From a bacterium BMS3Abin06 (GTDB lineage: Bacteria > Nitrospirota > Thermodesulfovibrionia > UBA6902): a DNA stretch of 58,418 nt. How positions within the stretch are numbered: the first letter of the stretch is position 1; every line of letters begins with the position of its first letter. The DNA is taken from assembly GCA_002897895.1 (NCBI GenBank), contig BDSY01000016.1, positions 1-58,418 on the forward strand, read 5' to 3'. The position numbers were made by a program, and so were the translations under genes. The notes below the pieces were generated by a model that had not been told where the DNA came from, made no database searches, and was given only the letters and a program-made list of their open reading frames with translations. Shown here piece by piece: positions 34,421 to 43,046 of this stretch.

Positions 34421-36394
34421 ATGCACGCCAATGTCTTATTTCCCATAAATGCAGAGGCTTTTACCTATATTGTCCCTGAAGCGCTCGAATCAAAAATAAA
34501 GCCCGGCCAGCGGGTGCTGGCTCCTTTTAAGAGAGGAGATAAAGTCGGGATAGTTACCGGATTTGGCGGAGATAAATTAAAAGGCAAGGAGATCAAGCTC
34601 AGGTCCCTGAAGTCAATCCTCGATGAAGAACCCTTAGTTCCCGCAAACCTGCTTAAGCTTATCAAATGGGCTGGTCAGTATTATATGTCGACTTCCGGTC
34701 TGGCATTAAAAAATGCCCTGCTTTCGGCTTTCTTCACAGGCCGCAAGCAGGGAAAGGCCAGGCTTACATATGATGAAAATATAAAAAAATCAGGGGGGTT
34801 TTCTTTAACACAGGAGCAGCAGAATGCGCTGACAGAGATAAATAATCCCGAAGACGGGGTTTTTCTTGTTCACGGCGTTACGGGCAGCGGAAAGACCGAG
34901 ATATATATCAGGGCGATAAAGGCGCTTCCTGATGATAAAAAGGCGATAGTCCTCGTGCCTGAAATTGCCATTACCGCCCAGATGGTTGACAGGTTCCGGA
35001 GCAGGTTTGGAGATGAGGTCGTATTTTATCACAGCGGCCTTTCCACAGGGGAAAGGATGACACAGTGGCGTAAGATGAGGAACGGAGAGGTAAAGGCCGT
35101 TATCGGCGTCAGGAGCGCAGTCTTCGCCCCATTTGAAAATATCGGGCTTATTGTGATAGATGAAGAACAGGAGGCGTCGTATAAACAATTTGAAGGGCTG
35201 CGCTACAGTGCCAGGGATGTGGCCCTTGCAAGGGCAAAGCTTGAAGGCATTAATAAAATCATCCTCGGTTCTGCCACTCCATCCCTGGAGGCCTTTTACA
35301 ACGCTGAAAACGGGAAGATCAGATATCTTGAACTCAAACAGAGGGTAGAGCAGAGACCCCTGCCCCAGGTTGAGATCATAGACATGACTATGGAAGATAA
35401 GCAGACTTTTTCATTTTCAAATAAACTGATAGACAGCATAAAAGAGACTATATCCGCCAATAAACAGTCACTCATAATGTTGAACCGGAGGGGATATTCG
35501 CCCTTCCCCATATGCACTGACTGCGGTTATACTTACAAATGCCCTGCCTGCAGTATCACGCTTATTTATCATAAAGACACAAAGACATTAAACTGCCACT
35601 ACTGCGGTTCTCACCTGATACCGCAGGCTTTATGCCCGCAGTGTAAAGGAACCGGGATAAAGTATCTCGGCGCGGGCACGCAGAGGGTTGAAGAAGAGCT
35701 GCACACATTAATTCCTGAACTTTCCTTTACCAGAATGGACAGGGATACCACACGGAAAAAGCTCTCTCATTACAGGATAGTGAAACAGATGGAAGAGAAA
35801 AAGATCGAGGTGCTCTTAGGCACCCAGATGGTGGCAAAAGGCCATGATTTCCCGGATGTCACACTCTCGGCTGTTGTATCTGCTGATATTACACTGAACA
35901 TGCCGGACTTCAGGTCCGGTGAAAGGGCGTTCCAGCTCTTTACCCAGCTTGCCGGAAGGGCGGGGAGGGGCGATTTTCCCGGAAAGGCGCTCATACAGAC
36001 GTATGAACCTGAACATTATGTCTTTGATTATGTCCGGCATCACGATTACAACGGGTTTTATAAAAAAGAAATAGTGCAGAGAAAAGAACTCTTTTATCCT
36101 CCGTTCAGTAAACTGATAAGGATTATTTTGAGTTTCAAAACCAAAGAAACCGCAAAAAAAACAGTTAAAGACATTTCAGTCAGGATTAAAAGAATAGATC
36201 ATAAGGGCATAGAAATCCTCGGCCCCGCGCCTGCCCCGATAGAAAAAATCCGGAATCTCTGGAGATGGCATCTTATTTTGAAGGGAAAAAATTCCAGGGC
36301 GCTCCGCCGGACAGCGTCTCTTGTATTAGAAAAGATAAGAGGCATCAGAAATATAAAAATTGATATTGATGTAGATCCGATAAATTTACTTTGA
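34421..36394 (+). CDS. priA: Primosomal protein N' (PriA helicase)
   Basis: The 657-residue protein has an N-terminal 3'-DNA-binding domain (VLAPFKRGDKVGIVTGF), helicase motif I GVTGSGKTE (about 152-160), motif II DEEQ at 247-250, a zinc-binding region with eight cysteines (CTDCGY, CPAC, CHYC, CPQC), GTQRVEEEL, LLGTQMVAKGHDFP and the QLAGRAGRG motif VI. It restarts stalled replication forks. Most PriA proteins have DEEH in motif II; here His is replaced by Gln. It is somewhat shorter than E. coli PriA (732). Confidence 0.95.
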   Translation: MHANVLFPINAEAFTYIVPEALESKIKPGQRVLAPFKRGDKVGIVTGFGGDKLKGKEIKLRSLKSILDEEPLVPANLLKLIKWAGQYYMSTSGLALKNALLSAFFTGRKQGKARLTYDENIKKSGGFSLTQEQQNALTEINNPEDGVFLVHGVTGSGKTEIYIRAIKALPDDKKAIVLVPEIAITAQMVDRFRSRFGDEVVFYHSGLSTGERMTQWRKMRNGEVKAVIGVRSAVFAPFENIGLIVIDEEQEASYKQFEGLRYSARDVALARAKLEGINKIILGSATPSLEAFYNAENGKIRYLELKQRVEQRPLPQVEIIDMTMEDKQTFSFSNKLIDSIKETISANKQSLIMLNRRGYSPFPICTDCGYTYKCPACSITLIYHKDTKTLNCHYCGSHLIPQALCPQCKGTGIKYLGAGTQRVEEELHTLIPELSFTRMDRDTTRKKLSHYRIVKQMEEKKIEVLLGTQMVAKGHDFPDVTLSAVVSADITLNMPDFRSGERAFQLFTQLAGRAGRGDFPGKALIQTYEPEHYVFDYVRHHDYNGFYKKEIVQRKELFYPPFSKLIRIILSFKTKETAKKTVKDISVRIKRIDHKGIEILGPAPAPIEKIRNLWRWHLILKGKNSRALRRTASLVLEKIRGIRNIKIDIDVDPINLL

Positions 36395-36411
36395 CCTGTT
36401 CCGGCACTTAT

Positions 36412-37755
36412 CTATTTCATTAGCTCTGGAAGAACCGCTTCCAGGGCATCGACGGCATGCACCGGATGGCTGTCCGGATGTATTGCCCTGTTACAGAGCT
36501 TTTCAGCATTGCCTTCAGCCTCTGCTTCACCTGAGTCGGCATAAGATGCCAGGAGTTTAGAAAATGTTGACTTAACGACTGATTTATTATCTTCAACGGC
36601 TTTTCTGACTGCCTCAATATTTTGATACAACATCCCGCGCCAGCCCTGATGTACCAGTTTGGTTACAGTAGCAGGGCCGACTCCTCCGGTTTCTAATGTA
36701 TAGGCAGCAGCCTTTGAGCGTGCGGCAGGCTCAACATCTCCGTAGGGTTTCCGGCCGTCCTTTCTGAAAGAGGTTGAGGCGTCGATAATCAGGCAGCCCT
36801 CCTTGAGCATGTCGGAAGTGAAAAAGTATTCCGTATCGGTGTGAATCTTGTAAGGATGAAAGCCCATGCAGGAAAATATTATATCGGCACGTTTTGAAAG
36901 TTCGGTATATACTCTTAACCGGGTTTCCCTGTCTGTTTTTCCGCCTGATCCTGTACGGGTATGTAATGGACCCAGGGTGGTTGCGTCAAATCGCTTTAGA
37001 AGATTAAAGAGCGGTTCTCCCACAATGGCGCTTCTCCCGGAAACCAGGACCTCAAAGCCTGCAAAGCCGGCTATTCCATCGGGGCGCAGCTTAGCGCCTT
37101 TTTCCCTGTATAAATAGACACTGGACAGATCTACCATGCCGCTGGGTGTACAGCAGTCGTAATAACGCTCGGCGCCCAGAGACATGAGTCCCAGGGTAAC
37201 CTGATTGAGACCGTCTCCGTCTTTGGCGATATTGATACGGTTACACAGAGTTGTAGTATTAATTATTTCCCCTGCTTTCCCGCCGAAAGGCAACTGGAAC
37301 ATCAAGATGGAAATGGAACTGTCATTATTCCATTGGTCGAGTTTTTTATAAAGTTCGGCAGATGTAATCGTAGATGGAAATTCTTCCAGCATGCTGGATA
37401 GTCCGGAGAGCTTTGTTGTCGCCGATTTCATGCCGACATAGCTTCGTGAAGCAGCAACCTTCGGGTCGTCTTTATCTCCGACTAAAACTGTCAAGACTTT
37501 ATGTTCAGCCGGTTTGATTTCTTTAAGTGCAGGGATTTCGCTGAAGAAGTCCGCCCGGCGTTTAAGTTCGGGAATGATCATTTCCTGATATCCTTTAGGA
37601 TATTTCTGTTCTCCCTTGACAACACCGGAGCCGTTTATAACGCTGGAGTATTCTTCACCCCTGAATGGTCGGGAAATAATATGTTTGAATTCTTCCTGCG
37701 CAAATAACCAGTGGTTGATACCTCCGATACGATCATTGTATTCTCTGTATGCCAT
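36412..37755 (-). CDS. Long FolD-like protein (methylenetetrahydrofolate dehydrogenase/cyclohydrolase family)
   Basis: The 447-residue protein carries FolD-family landmarks in order: VGDKDDPKVAASRSYVGMK, a FQLPFGG segment, KDGDGLNQVTLG, CTPSGMVDL, a Rossmann loop VSGRSAIVGEP (NADP site), HTRTG, ADIIFSCMG, and GGVGPATVTKL. Ordinary FolD has about 285 residues; this one has about 100 extra at the N-terminus and several insertions, so it is a divergent branch whose substrate (folate or a related pterin) is unproven. The active-site lysine is probably the one in SYVGMKS. ATG 37755 has a strong AGGAGG; the 30 codons upstream are not part of the family. It converges on priA with only 17 bases between stops. 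Confidence 0.82.
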   Translation of the reverse strand: MAYREYNDRIGGINHWLFAQEEFKHIISRPFRGEEYSSVINGSGVVKGEQKYPKGYQEMIIPELKRRADFFSEIPALKEIKPAEHKVLTVLVGDKDDPKVAASRSYVGMKSATTKLSGLSSMLEEFPSTITSAELYKKLDQWNNDSSISILMFQLPFGGKAGEIINTTTLCNRINIAKDGDGLNQVTLGLMSLGAERYYDCCTPSGMVDLSSVYLYREKGAKLRPDGIAGFAGFEVLVSGRSAIVGEPLFNLLKRFDATTLGPLHTRTGSGGKTDRETRLRVYTELSKRADIIFSCMGFHPYKIHTDTEYFFTSDMLKEGCLIIDASTSFRKDGRKPYGDVEPAARSKAAAYTLETGGVGPATVTKLVHQGWRGMLYQNIEAVRKAVEDNKSVVKSTFSKLLASYADSGEAEAEGNAEKLCNRAIHPDSHPVHAVDALEAVLPELMK

Positions 37756-37882
37756 GTGTTCCTCCTGAAATATGTTTTTAAAGCGGATATAAAAGAGCAG
37801 TCCCTGACAAAGGACAAAGTTATTTAATTTAAATATTTGGAACACCCGATGTCAAGCAGTTAAAATTCGGGGGATTGCTGTC

Positions 37883-37911
37883 TTGACAATTATTTTTATG
37901 AATGGTATGAT
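37883..37911 (+). promoter_or_regulatory. Sigma-70-type promoter of the cold shock gene
   Basis: TTGACA at 37883-37888, a 17-base spacer and TATGAT at 37906-37911 form a near-consensus promoter. It implies a leader of about 120 bases before the csp start at 38040. Confidence 0.8.
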
Positions 37912-37946
37912 TTAAGCGGAGTTTCAGAAGTTTTTGCTACAGGCCG

Positions 37947-37982
37947 GGCCACAAAGACTTTTTGCTTTGTGGCCTTTTTTTT
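37947..37982 (+). terminator. Intrinsic terminator in the csp leader
   Basis: GGCCACAAAG (37947-37956) pairs perfectly with CTTTGTGGCC (37965-37974) around an 8-base loop, followed by eight T. It lies about 30 bases past the predicted transcription start and 58 bases before csp, so it can act as an attenuator. Confidence 0.85.
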
Positions 37983-38039
37983 ATACAAAATCAGGTCGTT
38001 CTGTTACTTTAGTTTATAAGTCAGGAGGTAAGTAAAGAA

Positions 38040-38240
38040 ATGGTAGAAGGAACAGTAAAATGGTTCAACGAAGCCAAGGGATTCGGCTTTATCTCAAGAG
38101 AAAACGGCGATGACGTTTTTGTCCACTATTCGTCCATAGCCGGTAACGGATTTAAATCCCTTTTCGAAGGTGATTCCGTCAGCTTTGAACTTGAAGATGG
38201 CTCAAAAGGCCCCAAGGCAGTTAATGTAGTTAAACTGTAA
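38040..38240 (+). CDS. Cold shock protein (CspA family)
   Basis: The 66-residue protein has RNP1 (KGFGFIS) and RNP2 (DVFVHYSS) motifs of the single-strand nucleic acid-binding cold shock domain, starting with [16 protein letters not shown]. It acts as an RNA chaperone. The start has AGGAGGT 10 bases ahead. Regulation is likely at the leader, which holds a full terminator between promoter and gene. Confidence 0.97.
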   Translation: MVEGTVKWFNEAKGFGFISRENGDDVFVHYSSIAGNGFKSLFEGDSVSFELEDGSKGPKAVNVVKL

Positions 38241-38249
38241 TCACCACGT

Positions 38250-38284
38250 AAGTCCCCCGGCTTTGCCGGGGGACTTATATTTTT
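38250..38284 (+). terminator. Intrinsic terminator after csp
   Basis: An 11-bp perfect stem (AAGTCCCCCGG/CCGGGGGACTT, loop CTTTG) is followed by ATATTTTT, 10 bases after the csp stop. Confidence 0.88.
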
Positions 38285-38496
38285 AGACTTTTGCTCCTGA
38301 TGCAATCGTTCACTTCTTTTCCCCGCCTTTCCTGCAACACTTGATTTTTACAAATAACCCCTCTTCAGACAGGATGGATCCTGGGGGATTTTCAGGCATT
38401 CAAGTACATGCCTCAACTTTCCGATATATATATCACTAAATGCAGTTCATTAATTATTTATCTTTAACCTTGCAGTGAAAAAAACGGGGGGTGATT

Positions 38497-39636
38497 ATGG
38501 GAACAAAAAATATAATCTTTCTCGAAGTCCTTGAATGGTTTGACAGGACAGGGCAGGAAATAGTTCACAGGATACCTGAGGATGGTTCAGGTGAAATAAA
38601 GTACGGCGCACAGCTTATAGTACGTGAAAAGCAGGCAGCGGTATTTTTTTGTCATGGAAAGGCATATGATGCATTCGGCCCGGGCCGCCATACATTAAAG
38701 ACAGCCAATATCCCTTTGCTTAACAAGGTGTTGAGCATACCGTGGGCGCTTACAAGCCCCATCAGGGCAGAGGTATATTTTGTGAACATGAAGATATTCC
38801 CCAACCTGAAATGGGGCACTAAAAATCCCGTTGCTTTCAAGGATTCGGAACTGGGACTCATACGCCTTCGCGCATTCGGCATCTTTAATGTCAGGATAAT
38901 TCAGCCGATCCTCTTCATTAACAACCTTGTCGGCACCCAGGGTGTCTTTACCACTGAAAACATAGAAGATTTTCTGGGCAGGGTGATTATCTCACGGTTT
39001 AATGATCACCTTGGTGAAAATCTCGATACGATCTTAAACCTCCCGGGACGGTATGACGAACTCTCGGAAGGACTCTCAAAGAGGTTGGAAGAGGATTTCA
39101 GCCGCTATGGTATCGGGCTCTCTCATTTATATATAAGCTCTATTACACCGCCGCAGGAAGTTCAAAAGGCCATTGACGACAAGAGCAGGCTCGGGATATT
39201 TGATGATCTGAACAAACTCCTCAAGATGAAGGCTGCAATGGCAGTTGAAAAGATATCCGAACACCAGGGCGAAGCCGGCGCTGGTATCGGCATGGGTATG
39301 GGTTTCATGATGCCCGCCATGTTTTCAGACCTCTTCAAAGGAAACGGCGGCAATGGTTCGCCTTCCCCTGTCCGGTCCGCAGAAGGGCCGAAATGTCCGG
39401 ATTGCCGGCATCCGGTTTCAAGAGATGCGAGATTCTGTTCGGTCTGCGGCCACCAGATACTTGTTTTCCAGCAATGCCTGGAATGTGGAAAGAACCTATC
39501 ACCCAGTGCGAGATTTTGCCCGAAGTGCGGCTCAGCCGTACAGCAGGAATCCCGGGACAGGAAATGCACGCACTGCGGGGCTGAAAACCTGAAAGAGTCG
39601 GTATTCTGCAATCAGTGCGGTGAACGGATTCAGTAG
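38497..39636 (+). CDS. SPFH-domain protein with C-terminal zinc ribbons
   Basis: The 379-residue protein has an SPFH/band-7-like domain (about 25-255; YGAQLIVREKQAAVFFCHGK, GIGLSHLYISSITPPQEVQ), a Gly/Met-rich linker (about 262-285), then three zinc-ribbon motifs (CPDC-CSVC, CLEC-CPKC, CTHC-CNQC). It belongs to the YdjI-like group often labelled virion core protein, with unknown function, perhaps membrane stress or scaffold roles. ATG 38497 follows a GGGGGG tract; a GTG six bases earlier is possible. It overlaps the next gene by 17 bases. Confidence 0.85.
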   Translation: MGTKNIIFLEVLEWFDRTGQEIVHRIPEDGSGEIKYGAQLIVREKQAAVFFCHGKAYDAFGPGRHTLKTANIPLLNKVLSIPWALTSPIRAEVYFVNMKIFPNLKWGTKNPVAFKDSELGLIRLRAFGIFNVRIIQPILFINNLVGTQGVFTTENIEDFLGRVIISRFNDHLGENLDTILNLPGRYDELSEGLSKRLEEDFSRYGIGLSHLYISSITPPQEVQKAIDDKSRLGIFDDLNKLLKMKAAMAVEKISEHQGEAGAGIGMGMGFMMPAMFSDLFKGNGGNGSPSPVRSAEGPKCPDCRHPVSRDARFCSVCGHQILVFQQCLECGKNLSPSARFCPKCGSAVQQESRDRKCTHCGAENLKESVFCNQCGERIQ

Positions 39637-40885
39637 AAAAACACTGCAGATAGAGCATCAGTGTCCTCAATGCGGAGGGCCTGTTATTCTTGAAGAGACC
39701 GACCGTTTCATGTCGTGCTCATTTTGCCGTGTAAATCTGTTCATCGTATCCGGAGATTTTTCACGATATTACCTTCCTCCATCGACTCACCCACTCGATG
39801 AGACGGTATTTATTCCATACTGGCGATTCAGGGGAATGCACTTTGTTGTCCGGCCTTTTAATATTAAACATAAACTTCTTGATACAAATTTTCTTGCTTC
39901 GGATTACACGTTCATGCCTGTATCAATGGGGTTCAGAACCCAGACCCTGAAACTGAAGTTTGCCTCAAAAAATATGAAGACCTGTCTTCTGAAACCTGCA
40001 CTTTCCCGTGACCGCGCAATTTCAATGGTAGAGAAAAAAACCGGATTCAGCGGCGATTATACGGATAATGACGGCGTGTTCCATAAGGCATTTATCGGTG
40101 AAACAGTAAGCATGATCTACTCGCCCGCATATCTGAAAAATGATGTTCTTTATGACGGGGTGCTGGACAGGCCTTTAAGCCGGAAATCCGGACAAATTGA
40201 AGAGAGACTTCTGGAACGCGATACAAAGAGAAACTGGGGGATAAAATTCATTTCCGCGCTTTGTCCCGACTGCGGCGGCGATCTCTCGGGAGCCCGCGAC
40301 AGTATAGTACTGATATGCCGTAACTGCAATTCCGCATGGCACCCGGTCAGAGGCAATATGAAAAGGGTTGAGTTCAGGGTTTTTGCCACTAAAGAAGAAG
40401 AGGCAGTATATTTGCCGTTCTGGAAAATGAGCGTTGATGTCCGGGGACTTGAGCTTGCTTCATTTGCAGATCTCATAAGGGCAGCCAATCTTCCCAGGGC
40501 GGTTAATCAGGAACTGGAAGAGAAAAGACTTTATTTCTATTCACCGGCCTTTAAAATGCATCCAGGGATATTCCTGAGACTCGGAAGCCGGATGACGGTC
40601 ATTCAGCCTGATGGAGAGTTCAGGAAAGAGTTTCCCGGAACAATGCCCTGTCCTGTAGCGCTTGACGACCAGGAGGCATTTGAAACTGTTAAAGTCATGC
40701 TGGCAAGTATGAGCGCGGCAAAAAGAAAGATATTTCCGCTTCTTCCCGGTCTGGAAATCACCCCCCGGAAAGCAGTACTGGTTTACTTACCTTTCAATAT
40801 CAGCGGAAGCGAACTCATACATACCAGGTACAAGTTCAGCATCCTGCGTAATGCAATAAGAAATCTGGAGATCCCGAACCGGTAA
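39620..40885 (+). CDS. Zinc-ribbon protein of unknown function paired with SPFH protein
   Basis: The 421-residue protein begins with a zinc ribbon (CPQCGGPV, CSFC) and has a second one in the middle (CPDCGGDL, CRNC, near 215-235). Each ribbon is followed by a similar beta-rich segment with a conserved PYWRFRG or LPFWKM motif, so the protein seems to be built of two related halves. There is no signal peptide or membrane helix. I do not recognise its function. The GTG start lies inside the SPFH gene, pointing to coupled translation and a joint role. Confidence 0.78.
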   Translation: MNGFSRKTLQIEHQCPQCGGPVILEETDRFMSCSFCRVNLFIVSGDFSRYYLPPSTHPLDETVFIPYWRFRGMHFVVRPFNIKHKLLDTNFLASDYTFMPVSMGFRTQTLKLKFASKNMKTCLLKPALSRDRAISMVEKKTGFSGDYTDNDGVFHKAFIGETVSMIYSPAYLKNDVLYDGVLDRPLSRKSGQIEERLLERDTKRNWGIKFISALCPDCGGDLSGARDSIVLICRNCNSAWHPVRGNMKRVEFRVFATKEEEAVYLPFWKMSVDVRGLELASFADLIRAANLPRAVNQELEEKRLYFYSPAFKMHPGIFLRLGSRMTVIQPDGEFRKEFPGTMPCPVALDDQEAFETVKVMLASMSAAKRKIFPLLPGLEITPRKAVLVYLPFNISGSELIHTRYKFSILRNAIRNLEIPNR

Positions 40886-40957
40886 TCCGGCCTGTATCAG
40901 GACGGGATGAGAGATTCTTTGATTTTGACTGGAGTCGCCTTCTTTAAGTCATTGGCC

Positions 40958-41413
40958 TTATTCAATTTTTTTTATCACCGCTACTTCATTGCAGTCCGGG
41001 AACTTTGGACATTTAAGGCAGTCCCCCCAGATTTTGTGAGGCAGGTCATTTTTGTCAATGTCCTCAAATCCTGAATCCTTAAAGTAATCAGGATGATATG
41101 TTAAAGCAAAGACTTTATTTACACCGATATTCCGGGCATCTTTCAGGCAGTATTTTATAAGCTTTTTGCCCACGCCCCGGCGCTGGTAGTTTTTGGCAAC
41201 GGCAATGGATCTGATTTCGGCAAGGTCTTCCCACAGCACATGAAGTGCGGCAACTGCAATCAGTTTTTCATTTTCCGCACATATAACATAATCACGCAGG
41301 TTCTCGTAAATCTCATTTAACGAACGCGGCAGCATGTTATCTTTTTTTGCAAATTTATTTACGAGTGAATGTATTGCCTTAACGTCTTTGATAGTTGCTT
41401 TTTTAATTTTCAA
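40958..41413 (-). CDS. GNAT N-acetyltransferase (short ArgA-like)
   Basis: The 151-residue protein has the GNAT core: AEIRSIAVAKNYQRRGVGKK (acetyl-CoA pyrophosphate loop RRGVGK) and LTYHPDYFKDSGF. The ending DCLKCPKFPDCNEVAV, with three cysteines, is typical of short N-acetylglutamate synthase-like enzymes of arginine biosynthesis in anaerobic bacteria. The first codons overlap the ppx-like gene by 4 bases. ArgA activity is likely but not proven. Confidence 0.85.
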   Translation of the reverse strand: MKIKKATIKDVKAIHSLVNKFAKKDNMLPRSLNEIYENLRDYVICAENEKLIAVAALHVLWEDLAEIRSIAVAKNYQRRGVGKKLIKYCLKDARNIGVNKVFALTYHPDYFKDSGFEDIDKNDLPHKIWGDCLKCPKFPDCNEVAVIKKIE

Positions 41414-42402
41414 TTTTTACCGGAATCCTTCAGGGAACTCCCCTGATGATCCGCCTCTTTGTTATAAAGATTAATTAAAATTCCTTCCCTTAATCCGTAA
41501 TTACTTACCCTGATTTCATTAAAGCCGAAGATTTCCATTAGTTTAAAGAGTATATGTGTTCCCGGCACTATGATGTCAAGCCTTGCCGGCTCAAAAGGTA
41601 TCTGCCCTGCCCTCTCATTTGAGGATAACCGGGAAATTGCAGAAAAGATATTTTTCACATTATCTATTGTTAATTTAAAATTATGAATTTTATTGTGCTC
41701 AAACTTCGTGAGGTTTTGCGTCATAGCGGCTAATGCTGTTACTGTACCGGCAGTGCCGATAAAAACCGTGTCGCGGGTAAAAAGCTTTTTGAAAGGTTTT
41801 GCAGTCGAGTTTATTTTTTGAAGAATTTCCTCTTCCATATGTTTTAAATCTTTATGCAGCGGGGGATCATTAATCATGTATTTCCCGGCCAGATATACTA
41901 CCCCGAGATCGATACTGCGAATGAGTAAAGGTTTTCTGCGTGCATTAAATATTAATTCCGTACTCCCGCCGCCGATATCAACCATAAGCGCTGTTTCCGG
42001 CGGAGTCAAGTCCATCAGCATACCGGCAGCAGTTAACTTTGCTTCTTCTTCTCCGGAAACGACTTCAATCTCAATGCCGGTTGTTTCCTTTACTTTTTCG
42101 AGAAATTCATCGCTGTTTTCAGCCTCTCTGAGAGCGCTTGTAGCTATTGCCGATATTTTGTATACATGGTATCGGGAGATGATATCATTAAATTCTTTAA
42201 GGGCTGTTATACTCCTGTCCATTGCCTCTCTTTTGAGAAAACCATTATCATGAATCCCCTCTCCAAGCCTGGTCATTATCCTTTTTGAACAGATTTCCTT
42301 AATTGAATAACTATTCTGAAATGAACCGGGTTGAATCTCTGCAATAAGAAGCCGGAAGGTGTTTGTTCCTGTATCTATTGCTGCAAGTCTTTTATTATTC
42401 AC
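41410..42402 (-). CDS. Ppx/GppA family phosphatase
   Basis: The 330-residue protein has the ASKHA-fold motifs: AIDTGTNTFRLLIAE at the start, SGEEEAKLTAAG and MVDIGGGSTELIF, and GTAGTVTALAAM. These are the exopolyphosphatase or pppGpp phosphohydrolase family. It lacks the C-terminal domains of E. coli Ppx (about 510 residues), as is common in this short subfamily. Its substrate could be polyphosphate or guanosine pentaphosphate. Confidence 0.93.
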   Translation of the reverse strand: MNNKRLAAIDTGTNTFRLLIAEIQPGSFQNSYSIKEICSKRIMTRLGEGIHDNGFLKREAMDRSITALKEFNDIISRYHVYKISAIATSALREAENSDEFLEKVKETTGIEIEVVSGEEEAKLTAAGMLMDLTPPETALMVDIGGGSTELIFNARRKPLLIRSIDLGVVYLAGKYMINDPPLHKDLKHMEEEILQKINSTAKPFKKLFTRDTVFIGTAGTVTALAAMTQNLTKFEHNKIHNFKLTIDNVKNIFSAISRLSSNERAGQIPFEPARLDIIVPGTHILFKLMEIFGFNEIRVSNYGLREGILINLYNKEADHQGSSLKDSGKN

Positions 42403-42464
42403 AATGAGATTATACCCAAAAGTGGTGGGAGTTTACTGAAAAGTTCCTTCTGTCTCTGTTTTCA

Positions 42465-42493
42465 TTGACAAAAAAAGGACAATTACTTACAGT
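42465..42493 (+). promoter_or_regulatory. Candidate promoter of the OsmC-family gene
   Basis: TTGACA at 42465-42470, a 17-base spacer and TACAGT at 42488-42493 face the OsmC gene. The -10 is only a partial match. Confidence 0.4.
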
Positions 42494-42543
42494 TATATCA
42501 TTCAGCAGCCAAACGCGGGGTTGAGATAATCAGGAAATTGCAG

Positions 42544-42577
42544 AGATTACCCGGACAATAAAAAATCCGGGTAATCT
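42544..42577. repeat. 12-bp-stem hairpin in the leader of the OsmC-family gene
   Basis: AGATTACCCGGA and TCCGGGTAATCT are exact complements around a 10-base loop, about 40 bases before the OsmC start. There is no T-tract on the plus strand; it could stabilise the mRNA or be a dispersed repeat. Confidence 0.55.
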
Positions 42578-42616
42578 GTTAAATTTGTGCCTTAAAGATA
42601 AAGATGGAGGTTTATT

Positions 42617-43039
42617 ATGATGAAGAGCAAGATCAGATTTACTGAGGACCTGCAGTTTGTAGGCGTTGCTGATTCGGGTCATGCCGTGATAATGGATGCC
42701 CCCCTGTCTGCCGGTGGTCAAAATACAGGTTCCAAGCCTTCAGAGCTGCTTCTTATGGCTTTCGGCGGGTGTTCCGGAATGGATGTAATTTCAATTCTCA
42801 GGAAGAAAAAACAGGATGTTACCAATTTTGAAATGAACGTAAGCGGTGAGACCCCTGAAAAGTATCCGAAATCATTTACAGACATTCACATTGAGTATGT
42901 TGTTACAGGCAAAAACATTTCTGAAGAGGCTGTAAAACATGCAGTTGAACTCTCCCTGGAGAAATACTGTCTGGTCGGCGCAACTATCGGCAAGGCTGCA
43001 AAAATAACACATTCATACAAAGTGATCCAGGAGAGTTAG
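42617..43039 (+). CDS. OsmC/Ohr family protein
   Basis: The 140-residue protein has the OsmC pattern: GQNTGSKPSELLLMAFGGCSGMDVISIL with the first catalytic cysteine, and a second cysteine in SLEKYCLVGATI. The family reduces organic hydroperoxides using two cysteines. The subgroup (YhfA-like) is often of unproven substrate. A GGAGG ribosome site precedes the ATG. Confidence 0.93.
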   Translation: MMKSKIRFTEDLQFVGVADSGHAVIMDAPLSAGGQNTGSKPSELLLMAFGGCSGMDVISILRKKKQDVTNFEMNVSGETPEKYPKSFTDIHIEYVVTGKNISEEAVKHAVELSLEKYCLVGATIGKAAKITHSYKVIQES

Positions 43040-43046
43040 AGATATA

